A DNA stretch of 64,000 bases from Malus domestica (lineage: Eukaryota > Streptophyta > Magnoliopsida > Rosales > Rosaceae), in NCBI RefSeq assembly GCF_042453785.1, contig NC_091675.1, forward strand, positions 3,236,501 to 3,300,500, written 5' to 3'. A program made the position numbers and the translations under genes. Each line of letters starts with the position of its first letter. Position 1 is the stretch's first letter. The notes under the pieces are model-generated. The model did not search any database and was not told where the DNA came from. It saw nothing but the letters and a program-made list of their open reading frames with translations. Shown here one piece after another: positions 48,930 through 58,340 of the stretch.

Positions 48930-49400
48930 ATCCAAGGGCCGTCGAGGCTTGATCTTGAATTGGGCTGGAGATTTCTTCAAGGGCCGTTGAGGCTTGATCT
49001 TGAATTGGGCTTGAGATTTCTTCAAGGGCCGTTGAGGCTTGTTCTTGAACTTTTGTTTGAAATTTCTTCAAGGGCCATCGAGGCTTGATCTTGAAGGTTG
49101 AAATTGGACCACAAGGAGCTTCATGTGGTAGATGATCTTTGGCTTTGGTAGTGGGTGAATCGGCACATATTTTGTTGCGCTTGTTGACTTTCCACAGCTT
49201 TGATCTTGAATTGGGTTGGAGGATTTTCTGGATTCCTCCAATTGTTGATTTTCCACAGCTTATTCTTGAACTAGGTTTTGATTCAAGGGTGGTAGACACT
49301 TAATCTTGAATCGGACTCGTGATTTCCTCAAGGGCCGTCGAGGCTTGATCTTGAATTTGGCTGGAAATTTCTTCAAGGGCCGTTGAGGCTTGATTCTTGA
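48930..49400 (-). repeat. LTR-type GGCTTGATCTTGAA repeats inside the element
   Basis: About eight copies of TTCTTCAAGGGCCGT(C/T)GAGGCTTG followed by ATCTTGAA, the same motif family as in the LTRs but here in internal sequence. Open frames in this stretch are repeat-coded. Confidence 0.75.
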
Positions 49401-49844
49401 AGGTTGACTCGAACATATAGCAAGCAGGCACGAGGTGAAGGTGACGACCTATTTCTTTGTTCAATCTTTCTAATTCACACATGAGCAGTTTGGTCAACGG
49501 TATGATCTTCAAGATTGATGAACTCTTCGATATCTGGGATTGGCGCTTTAACAAATTGCCCGTGATTTCCGCAAAGCTGAATTTGCGTGTGACGGGTGCT
49601 AACGCGTCTGGAAAAGCAAGATGCTTCTCCGATTTCTGAGCGTGCCTCTTCGATTTTTGAATCGGCATTTTCGAACTCTGAGCTCACCTATTCGATCTCT
49701 GAAATCCCGTCGAGTGCTGATTTTTTTTATAGAGGCACGCAGTTCGTTTCAAAGCACACTTGAATTTTCGCTTGTAGAAACTCCCTTCTTGCACTTCTAA
49801 GGTCTTGATTTGTCCGACCTCTTCTTTCTTCAACACCTTTGAAA

Positions 49845-50474
49845 ATGTCTGGACCCTCCGATCGTCGTTTTGATTTGAACCTTGATGAAGAGGTAGTCCC
49901 GTCTTCTCCAGATAACATATGGCGCCCATCATTCATATCCCCTACTGGTCCTCTTACCGTTGGGGATTCGGTGATGAAGAATGATATGACCGCTGCGGTG
50001 ATGGCCCGGAACCTTGTCACCCCCAAAGATAACAGACTACTTTCCAGGCGGTCTGATGAGTTGGCTGTTAAGGAGTCTCTGGCTCTTAGTGTGCAGTGTG
50101 CGGGTTCTGTGTCCAACATGGCCCAACGGCTATATGCTCGAACCCGTCAAGTTGAATTGTTGGCGGCTGAAGTGATGAGTCTCAAACAGGAGATTAGGGG
50201 GCTCAAGCATGAGAATAAACAGTTGCACAAGCTCGCACACAACTATGCCACAAATATGAAGAGGAAAATTGACCAGATGTAGGAATCTGATGGTCAGATT
50301 TTACTTGATCATCGGAGGTTTGTGGGTTTGTTCCAACAACATTTGCCTTCGTCTTCTGGGGCTATACCGCGTAGTGAAGCTCCGAATGATCAACCTTTGG
50401 CTCCTCTTCTTCCTGGAGTTCCGCCGAGTGGTGAGGCTTCAAACAGTCAACCTCCAGCGCCTCTCATTTCTTGA
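49845..50474 (+). CDS. Coiled-coil ORF opposite to gag, interrupted by one in-frame TAG
   Basis: Starts with ATG at 49845 (MSGPSDRRFDLNLDEEVVPS), stops at TAG 50280-50282 after 145 codons, and continues in the same frame for 63 sense codons to TGA at 50472-50474. The segment ELLAAEVMSLKQEIRGLKHE has heptad-like hydrophobic spacing, suggesting a coiled coil. The downstream part is Pro-rich with repeated PSGEA/PRSEA motifs. The strand is opposite to gag, so it cannot be read from the genomic retroelement RNA. Antisense extra ORFs are known in some plant Ty3/gypsy Tat-lineage elements. I do not know its function. The TAG may come from CAG by a C-to-T change. Confidence 0.65.
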
Positions 50475-50544
50475 GCTCTGCCGAGTGGTGAGGTGGCACT
50501 TGATCGTCCTTGAAGATCCCTTCTTGTAAATTTGATTTGATTTT

Positions 50545-50638
50545 TTTTTTTTTTTTTGTATGTACAATGCAAATTTATGTAAAAATTTCCAGAAAGAAAA
50601 TAAATAAAAACGGACTTTATTTCTCTCGATGCATTTGG

Positions 50639-50670
<32 letters not shown>

Positions 50671-51050
50671 AAACATACATATATTATGCACACGTACATA
50701 CATATTAATTTTTCACGTGGACTGATCCACCATTCTTTTTTTTTTTTTTTTTTTTAATTTTTTCACATGGTGCCAGAGGCACCAAGACTCCGCCAAATTT
50801 TTTTTTATATTATTTCTCCTTCTTTCCGGTCTTGGCTTTAAAACAATCAAAACACAGTAAGTGGAGCACCCAAAACCTTTACAATATATATATATTTTTT
50901 TATTCTTTTATTTTTTTCTTTGCACATGGTGCCTAATGCACCCCCCCCTTTTTTTTTCACGTGGTGACAGCACCACTTTGCTTTGCTCCACCCTTTTTTT
51001 TTCACGTGGTGACAGCACCATTTGCTTTGCTCCACCACTTTTTTTTTTTT
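50545..51050. repeat. Poly-T tracts and CACGTGGTGACAGCACCA repeats
   Basis: Several T runs of 9-24 bases (for example 50640-50665, 50738-50755). Between 50955 and 51043 there are two near-identical units of TTTTTTTTCACGTGGTGACA followed by GCACCA(C)TTTGCTTTGCTCCACC, with a related diverged copy at about 50925. No gene is recognisable. Confidence 0.8.
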
Positions 51051-51433
51051 GTATAAATTAGGATGCTTGGCTGAGGGATTTTGTAGGGAAGGACGAACAC
51101 GGACGGAGAGCTGGAGTTTAAGGAAGAGCTTCTCGGCCGGCTAGTCGTTTGACAGCGGTCTTTGAAGTTGGTGGCAGCTGCGAGTCAAGAGACGGAGGAG
51201 GGTGCAAGAGAAGAGCGGTGCAGCCTTGATGTCGGAGACTTTGCCGTCGCCGTTGCTGCTTGGAACTGATGGCAGAAGGGGAGAGCTGCAGAGTCCTGCT
51301 CGCGACTACCGCAGCTGTTGTGACGATGGTTGCCGGTCGTGGCAGAGCTGGAGTTGTAGGCAGCGGCGCAGTGGTGAGGAGAACAGAGGAGGACGTCGCC
51401 GCCGCCAACGAAAACCACCAAGTGTTCATAGCC

Positions 51434-51761
51434 TTAACACTTGTTCCTTCGCTGCAACTTTAGGCTTCGCCGGAGCTGCTGCTTTCTTCTTCTCATCTCC
51501 TTTGAGAGTCTGACCAAAGCTAGAAGCAGCCGCGGAAGGTTTTGACGAAATGGAGCTCCTTTTGCGGCAGACAATGATGGGTGCAGTACACTTTTGCTTA
51601 GCAAGCAAGGACTCTGATCTTTCAAGCTGCTCAGGGCGTTTGGGTTGCTGACTTGTGGCGGGTGCAGGAACTACGGAGTCTGATGGCTCAGATGAAGGGT
51701 CGTGGTTGGGCCGAGTGATGAGATTCTTCCACTTCATTTCCATCGAAAAATTCTTTTTCAA
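51434..51761 (-). CDS. Unrecognised reading frame inside the retrotransposon
   Basis: An open frame of about 110 codons with no clear ATG at its start, containing RPNHDPSSEPSDSVVPAPAT and ERSESLLAKQKCTAPIIV and ending in a Lys/Ala-rich tail. Its codon-like composition and position directly after the BTB piece suggest another captured exon, but I do not recognise the source. Confidence 0.35.
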
Positions 51762-51846
51762 ACAAAGGAGATCTAGCTGCCAGTACTAACTTGTGGGCAT
51801 GAAACCTTTCCCCACATACATTGAAAGTAACATCTGAACCTTCCTC
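51739..51846 (-). pseudogene. Captured BTB/POZ domain fragment (BPM-like)
   Basis: Residues GSDVTFNVCGERFHAHKLVL followed by AARSPLFEKEFFDG are the N-terminal part of a BTB domain as found in BTB-MATH (BPM) adaptors of CUL3 ubiquitin ligases (typical form GSDVTFxVxGExFxAHKLVL). Similarity begins after an acidic Ser/Glu/Asp-rich stretch (51850-52070, unknown source) and stops abruptly after FFDG, so only about 36 residues of the domain are present. The strand is the same as gag. Confidence 0.8.
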
Positions 51847-52190
51847 ATTCTCCATGTCAATACTTTCAGAATTGGAATAATCCATTTCAGTGCTTGAAAG
51901 GTCTTCAGAGTCGCTCTCTTTCAAGCAGCTTCCAGTGGAATTGTCTTCTCGATCTGACAGTGCTCCGTAGTCTTCATCTGCATCTTCTTTTTGGTCTTCT
52001 TCAGGAAATTCTTCGAAGCTTTCTGCCTCAGATTCACTCTCCGAATGCGGTGATCTATCCGACGGGTTCTCCACAACTAGGTTGTTGGCATAATTTTATG
52101 TTTCTGCTTCATCACTTGCATCATTTGGAAACGCAGGACCCTCGTAAACTTCTTGTTCTCCTGCAAAATCAGCTCCTGCTTTCCTTCCAA

Positions 52191-52406
52191 TTGCCTCTTG
52201 TATCTGGTTTTGCATTGAGGGCAAGACTGATTCCCATCCTTCCTCTCATACTCATAGCATGGCCTGCAAACAGGAAAGGCACAGACATCGCAGGCAATGA
52301 ATGGTTCCCCATCTGCAGTCTTCCCAACATTATCCCCACAGATCTGGCAGACCTTACCCCCGATGCTCTTCATGGGCTTTGCCGCAGTTTCTCCTTCTGA
52401 CTCCAT
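52191..52406 (-). pseudogene. Captured cellulose synthase (CesA) N-terminal zinc-finger fragment
   Basis: Begins at ATG 52406 with [20 protein letters not shown] and runs 72 residues through [40 protein letters not shown] and [12 protein letters not shown]. All eight zinc-ligand cysteines of the CesA RING-type domain are present. The MESEGE start is typical of CesA3-type proteins. Similarity stops at KRQ, where normal CesA continues with a GSP-type sequence; unrelated sequence follows. The CesA catalytic domain and membrane helices are absent. The 400 bases upstream look like a CesA 5' leader. Confidence 0.92.
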
Positions 52407-52830
52407 TGCCACTTTCTCCTTTGCTCAGATGTGTACAATGGCTTAAAATTCTTGTTCAATCTCAACAAGATCTATGCATGTCTAAGATCGCAGTAACTTT
52501 TTTTCCACTCCAAAATCCCAAGATCTTAAGATCAAAAGAACCGATCTTTATTGCCAATTCTTCAAATCCGGGAAACCCAATTGAAAATAAACCCAAATCG
52601 ATCCAATTCTCCAGCAGATCTCAGAAATTAGACAAATTGGAAAAAAAAAAACAGATGAAAAGTTCACTGCTTGGATCCTAAAAATCAAAAGAGAGAGTGA
52701 TCAAATTAATACACTGAAGCAGACAACCACAACTCCAATCACAGCTCTCTCTCTCTCTCTAAAAAGCGTCTCAGTCTGTGTATAACTGTAAACATTTATA
52801 TAATGGGTAGGAGTGGGAGAGGAGAAAATG
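52407..52830 (-). promoter_or_regulatory. Probable captured CesA leader with TATA box
   Basis: Upstream of the captured CesA start codon (minus strand) lies CCCATTATATAAATG (TATA-like TATATAAA at 52794-52802). It is followed by a GA run and a T-rich leader ending just before the ATG. The arrangement resembles a plant core promoter plus 5' UTR, possibly with an intron. That it came from the CesA donor locus is inference. Confidence 0.45.
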
Positions 52831-52832
52831 GC

Positions 52833-52940
52833 TTAAGACTTGAGAGGTAGGTGCTGCATGCTTTGCAGGCCGGCGGAGGCAGTTTCTTGCACGGCAGTCC
52901 GATCGTCCATCTTGGAGAAGCCAACTAGATCTATAGCCAT
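52833..52940 (-). pseudogene. Captured WRKY (group IId) N-terminal fragment
   Basis: ATG at 52940, 35 codons, TAA at 52833. MAIDLVGFSKMDDRTAVQET and ASAGLQSMQHL match the N-terminus of WRKY11/17-type proteins (form MxVDxMxxxKMxDQTAIQEAAS xGLxSMEHLI). Similarity ends at QHL, then four unrelated residues and a stop. The DNA-binding WRKYGQK domain, plant zinc cluster and calmodulin-binding region are absent. The CT-rich sequence just upstream may be its 5' UTR. Confidence 0.8.
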
Positions 52941-53454
52941 CGGAGCTGGCTTTTGCTTTGAGAATACAGAGAGACTTGGGAGGGAGGATTGATGGAGTCA
53001 TGAATTGGGAGAGTTTTGAGAACCTTGACGAATTCGGGCGTTGAGGGTCATCAACACGATCCCATCGACGAAGAAGAAGCAGAATGGGCCTCTTGCGTGG
53101 CCTATGGCATCAGCCGGTCTCTGAGCTTCTGGGCCAGTAAATTGGAGAGAGGCCTGGGCTTTGACTTGCAGAGAGATTGGGCTCTGGGAGCCGCTTGTAG
53201 TATTTTGGTTAAAGGGGTTGCTTCTTGTGGCCACTTATATATATATATATATATATTATTTTTTTGTAAATACATAAAACATTTATCTTTTTTTTCTTTT
53301 TTTTTTTAACTTTTAATAAAATCTTTATTCCTTATTTTGGTGTGACTGAACTCAAATTTTGAATATTCGAGCTGCCTACGTACCCCTCCAAAGAAGAGAT
53401 CAAGTCGTAACGTAGTTCAAATACATACATATATTTTTTTTTCTTTTGGTGCCG

Positions 53455-53805
53455 TTTGCAGTTTCAACTCGTGCAGACAAGGAGCATTTGGTGCCGTGTT
53501 GTAGTTTCAGCTCGTGCAGGCAAGGAGCGTTGGTGTCGCATTTTATGCTCATGCGGATCAGGAGCGTTGTGCCATGCGGTTTAGGCTCGTGCAGGCGAGG
53601 AGCCTCGTGTCCTACAGTTTAGGCTCGTGCGGACAAGGAGCTTTGGTTCGTGCAGTTTAGGCTCGTGCGAACAAGGAGCTTTGGTTCGTGCAGTTTAGGC
53701 TCGTGCGAACAAGGAGTTTTGTGCCATGCAGTTTAGGCTCGTGCAGGCGAGGAGCCTTGGTTCGTGCAGTTTAGGCTCGTGCGAACAAGGAGCTTTGGTT
53801 CGTCA
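53455..53805. repeat. Minisatellite, about ten copies of a roughly 39-bp unit
   Basis: The consensus is close to GTGCAGTTTAGGCTCGTGCG followed by AACAAGGAGCTTTGGTTC. Copies at the left are more diverged than those at the right. It lies between gag and the captured host gene pieces, inside the retrotransposon. Confidence 0.88.
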
Positions 53806-53820
53806 AGCGATCTGAGAGAG

Positions 53821-55515
53821 TCATTCATCGCAATCTTCATAGCAAGGAGCCTTGACTGAGTAGTTGAAGAAGTCTTCAGGAAAGAAATCACGCATCGTGA
53901 TGGGGATGGACGATTTATGTGTCGAAATTTCCTCATTTTCAACACGTTCACGTTGCTTTGAAGGTTGACAAGAGCTGCTTTGCCCCCTTTCCGATTGGCG
54001 GACTTGTGGAGGAGACGTATGCTTCTTGTGCAATTTCTTAGGAGTGACTTGAGTCCATCCTTCAATTTTGCTTGTCTTGGACGATGCCCCTAGAGGTTGA
54101 GGTGAAAACTTTGAGTCGGAAGAGCCAGAAGTGAAGGTGGTATAGTTTGACTTCGCCACTTCGTCAAGATCTAGCTCGATGATTCCTTTCTGAGCCAGCT
54201 TCATGATGAGATCTTTCAGCACGAAACATTTTTCTGTCGGATGACTGATGAAGCGGTGGAATTTACAGTATCTTGGACTGTCGGTGCGATTCATCTCTTC
54301 TGGCCGTTTGCACTCAGGCAAACCAATCACCTTCTTTTCCAGCAAGTCTTCTAACATGGCAACCACATCAGGGTCGGGGAATGGATAAGTCTTCTCCTCA
54401 AGCTCCTTCAAAGTGCGTATACGCATCTCTTGATCACGAAAAGCTTCGGTTTGAATCGCCTTGCCTCGTGTGGATATTTTGACAGGAGATGTGTTGACCG
54501 TCATCGCTTCCTTGGTGGGTTTCCATGCAGCCTTTTCCACCTTTGTCCCAAGAACTTTGTCGTTCTTGTAGTCGACGATCGGTTCATTCTTCCCATGATG
54601 GGCGATGCTCAACTCCATGTCATGGGCGCGAGTGGCCAATTCCTCGAAAGTCCGTGGTTTAATGCCTTGAATGATGTATTGCAAACCCCATTGCATGCCT
54701 TGGATGCACATCTCGATTGAAGAGGTTTCCGAGAGCCTGTCTTTACAGTCGAGGCTTAGAGTGCGCCATCTGTTGATGTAGTCAATGACTGGCTCGTCCT
54801 TCCACTGCTTTGTGCTCGTTAGCTCTAGCATGCTCACAGTGCGGCGGGTGCTGTAGAAACGGTTGAGGAATTCCCGCTCTAATTGCTCCCAACTGTTGAT
54901 GGACTAAGGCTCCAGATCCGTGTACCACTCAAAGGCGTTTCCTTTCAGCGAGCGCACAAACTGCTTGGCGAGGTAATCCCATTCGGTTCCTGCGTTGTTG
55001 CAGGTTTCAACGAAGTGGGCAACATGCTGTTTCGGGTTTCCCTTTCCATCAAATTGCATGAACTTTGGTGGTTGATAACCCCTCGGCATCCTTAAGGCGT
55101 CGATCTTCTTTGAATACGGCTTTGAGTACAACCCGGAGGTATTTGAGCTCCCTTTGTACTGTGCCTTGATGGTGTTGGTGATCATCTCTTGCAGCTGCTG
55201 GATAGAAAGAGATCCCATGAGTGCCGCTGCTTGGTCTGGCTCGGGCTTCGCATCGTTTTTCTCCACCTGAGGCTCATCTTCTGGGTTAGGGTTCTCGTCG
55301 TCATGTGGCTCCAGTCGGCTGACGAGTGCAGCGATTTGCAAGTCTTTTTCTTCCACAGTTCGGGTTAGCCTTGCGATTGCTTCATTCATCTGAGCCAGTT
55401 GTTCTTCAACGGAGGTAACGCCGATAGTCATGACTTGTGCGACCAATAGACGTGACTTTCCTTTAGACATCCAGGATGCTGATGAAGAACGTCGTTGGCT
55501 GCTTTGAGATGTCAT
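53821..55515 (-). pseudogene. gag: Retrotransposon gag with one in-frame TAG
   Basis: A minus-strand frame from ATG 55515 to TAG at 54904-54906 that resumes in the same frame and ends at 53821, about 565 codons in all. Before the stop: an N-terminal coiled coil (EEQLAQMNEAIARLTRTVEE), then the retrotrans_gag region PPKFMQFDGKGNPKQHVAHF, FVRSLKGNAFEWYTDLEP. After it: SINSWEQLEREFLNRF, EPVIDYINRWRTLSLDCKDR and EELATRAHDMELSI. This is the Ty3/gypsy-type gag fold of plant elements. A later CKFHRFISHPTEKCFVLKDL stretch is the usual Cys/His region before protease, but no protease follows. The stop would truncate Gag inside its core domain. Confidence 0.85.
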
Positions 55516-55792
55516 CTTATGTGCCTCAGCATCATGCTTCGGTGCCCCCAGCGAGGTCAGGTTGATGACAGACTCACACCTTGGATGCTCCCCTTGCTCT
55601 TTTAGCGGCACCAATTTTGAAGTGGCATGTTGAAGAGCGGTTGTGGCGCCAATGGATTATCCGTTTGCGGCAGAAGTGCTTAGGATCCTTCCCTCAGTGG
55701 TTGCAAGAACGGCTTGTCCCTTGCTTGATGCCATTGACTTTGAGGTGTGCTTGGATTCCTTGAACGGAGAAAGAGATGAGAGGTAGAGATTG

Positions 55793-55812
55793 TCCCACTG
55801 GGCGTGCCAATT
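55793..55812 (-). other. Primer-binding site
   Basis: Directly after the 5' LTR on the minus strand comes AATTGGCACGCCCAGTGGGA. A TTGGCACGCC-type sequence at this position is where a tRNA 3' end would prime minus-strand DNA synthesis. I cannot name the tRNA with confidence. Confidence 0.6.
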
Positions 55813-56858
55813 TGTGAACACGGAAAATTCCTGAAACGAAAGAGACAAGAAACGACGCGTACAAACAAATATTATGTATTTGAAGATTTTGGGTTACAAT
55901 CTCTCTCTAATTTGATCATCTGATTCGATCTCCGTAAGGTGTGTATTTGTGGATGTGTGATTGATCCAATGGGCCGTTGGGCTTGATCTAAGGATGAACG
56001 TTCTTCAAGGGCCGTGGACTTGATCTTGAAGGTGAATTTGAGCGGATCTTCAAAGGGGCTTTTGGGCTTGATCTTTGAAGAACAGTGACGAACGGATCTC
56101 CAAGGGCTTTTGGGCTTGATCTTGAAGAACAGTGATGAACGGATCTTCAAGGGCTTTTGGGCTTGATCTTGAATAACGGTTTGATGTGTGGATTTGTCGA
56201 CGTTGTTGATCCAAATGGCCGTTGGGGCTTGATCTTGGATGAGCGGATGATGAACGATGGTGCTTTCTTCAAGGGTCGTCGAGGCTTGATCTTGAATTGG
56301 TGGATGGTTGATCCAAGGGCCGTCAGGGCTTGATCTTGGAAGAACGATGAACGAAGAACGAAGAACACTTTCTTCAAGGGCCGTCGAGGCTTGATCTTGA
56401 ATTGGTGGATGATTGTTGATCCAAAGGGCCGTTGGGGCTTGATCTTGGAAGAACGATGAACGAAGAACACTTTCTTCAAGGGTCGTCGGGGCTTGATCTT
56501 GGAAGAACGATGAACGAAGAACGAAGAAGGCTTTCTTGATTCTTCCGGAACCTGGATGCTTGAGAGCTTCGGAGTTTTAGAGCTTCAGAGCTTCAAGGTG
56601 TCATATGAATTGGTTCCCCCTCAAATGAATGAAATAGGCTTGTATTTATAGAATTTTCCAAGGCCTAATTTTGAATATAATATTCCAGATGAAATAAGTC
56701 GTTTCTGCCAGGTGTTGACACGTGTCCTGTTTGATGACTTTTCCAACTATTTCGATTTTTGTTTAGACACACGCTACGTGTAAAATTTATGTAATACATG
56801 AGCGTTGAAACTTTGATTTATCGGTCAACATTTATTTACCGAAATTTCGATGTCTACA
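55813..56858 (-). repeat. 5' LTR of the retrotransposon
   Basis: 1,046 bp, the same length as the partner LTR at 47800. Differences seen by eye include CGCGTAC for CGCGCAC, GATCATCTG for GATCCTCTG and GAATAACGG for GAAGAACGG. The same GGGCTTGATCTTG repeat block is present. Confidence 0.92.
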
Positions 56859-58340
56859 GTTTGTTTTTTGCAATTTTTGGCATATGCAATCTCGAAGTAT
56901 ATACAAACATGTTTGACGATTGGATCATTGAAACTAGTTTCGTAGAATGCGTATCCCATCAAAACAATAGATTCACTAACACTTAAAAGAGTTTATTTAT
57001 ACTTTCATTAAGTATAACATAACTAGTGTAAATATTTTAAATTGAAGATCGAATTCATTCATTGTATTCATATAGGGTCAAGGAGTGTAGCTGTACAAAA
57101 TTATCAAAATCGGAGTTAAAATAACCGTTAAATCGTGATTTTTCGTTTATAACCGTCGAAAAGTTTTGTCTTGTTACTTGATCTCTGAATGTTTGTTTTT
57201 TGCAATTTTTGGCGTATGCGATCTTGAAGTATATACAAACATGTTTGACGGTTGGATCGTTGAAACTAGTTTCGTAGAATGCGTATCCCATCAAAACAAT
57301 AGATTCACCAACACTTAAAAGTTTATTCATACTTTCATCAAATATAACATAAGATTTTGTGGTATCCACTAGTGTAAATATTTTAAATTGAAGATCGAAT
57401 TCATTCATTGTATTCATATAGGGTCAAGGAGTGTAGATGTAAAAAATCATCAAAATCGAAGTTAAAAGAACCGTTAAATCATGATTTTTTGTTTACAACC
57501 GTCGAAAATTTTGTCGCATTACTTGATCTCTGAATGTTTGTTTTTTGCAATTTTTGGCGTATGCGATCTCGAAGCATATACAAACAAGTTTGACGGTTGG
57601 ATCGTTGAAACTAGTTTCGCAAAATGTGTATATCATCAAAATAATAGATTCACTAATACTTAAAGAGTTTATTTATATTTTCATTGAGTATAACATAAGA
57701 TTTTGTGATATCCACTAATGTAAATATTTTAAATTGAAGATCGAAATCATTCATTGTATTCATATAGGGCCAAGGAGTGTAGTTGTAAAAAATTATCAAA
57801 ATTGGAGTTAAAATAACCGTTAAATCGTGATTTTTCGTTTATAACCGTCGAAAAGTTTTGTCTCGTTACTTGATCTTTGAATGTTTTTTTTTTGCAATTT
57901 TTGGCGTATGCGATCTTGAAGTATATACAAACATGTTTGATGGTTGGATCGTTGAAACTAGTTTCTTAGAATGTGTATCCCATCAAAATAATAGATTCAC
58001 TAACACTTAAGAGTTTATTCATACTTTCATCAAGTATAATATAAGATTTTGTGGTATCCCCTAGTGTAAATCTTTTAAATTGAAGATCGAATTCATTCAT
58101 TGTATTCATATAGGGTCAAGGAGTATAGATGTAAAAAATCATCAAAATCGGAGTTAAAATAACCGTTAAATCGTGATTTTTCGTTTATAACCGTCGAAAA
58201 GTTTTGTCTCGTTACTTTATCTGTGATTGTTTGTTTTTTTTAATTTTTTGTTGATGAGATCTGGAAGCATATACAAACAAGTTTGACGGTTGGATCGTTG
58301 AAATTAGTTTCGTATAATTCGTATCCCATGAAGTTCAATG
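56859..58340. repeat. 346-bp tandem array, right part
   Basis: The marker GAAGATCGAA or its variant occurs at 57044, 57390, 57736 and 58082, exactly 346 bases apart each time. Subtracting the 9,064-bp retrotransposon plus target duplication, the step across the insertion is 332, explained by a 14-bp loss near 57020. The array has about six monomers in all. From 58340 the sequence becomes TA-rich. Confidence 0.92.

Larger units (their letters stand above)
47800..56858 (-). mobile_element. 9,059-bp LTR retrotransposon, gag-only (LARD-like), carrying host gene fragments
   Basis: Two direct repeats of 1,046 bp (47800-48845 and 55813-56858) start TGTGAACACGG and end GATGTCTACA on the plus strand. 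GTTTG flanks the insertion on both sides (47795-47799 and 56859-56863), a perfect 5-bp target duplication. Polarity is minus: the polypurine tract abuts the left LTR, the primer-binding site abuts the right LTR, and gag is on the minus strand. By eye the LTRs differ at about 13 positions with no indels, roughly 98.8% identity, which indicates a fairly recent insertion. The 6.97-kb interior has gag but no protease, reverse transcriptase, RNase H or integrase that I can recognise, so the element is non-autonomous. It contains WRKY, CesA and BTB gene pieces and an ORF on the opposite strand. Confidence 0.93.

Noticed and set aside
51118..51463. Overlapping long frames on both strands, Ser/Pro/Arg-rich
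   Set aside because: All frames are open because of GC-rich composition; no family feature supports any one of them.
57055..57417. 120-codon minus-strand frame in the right half of the array, with a relative at 47436
   Set aside because: The frame follows the 346-bp repeat and is closed by stops in other monomers. A repeat-coded chance frame is the simpler reading.
47226..58340. Evenly spaced repeats that could be mistaken for a CRISPR-like array
   Set aside because: The unit is 346 bp, tandem without unique spacers, and in plant nuclear DNA.
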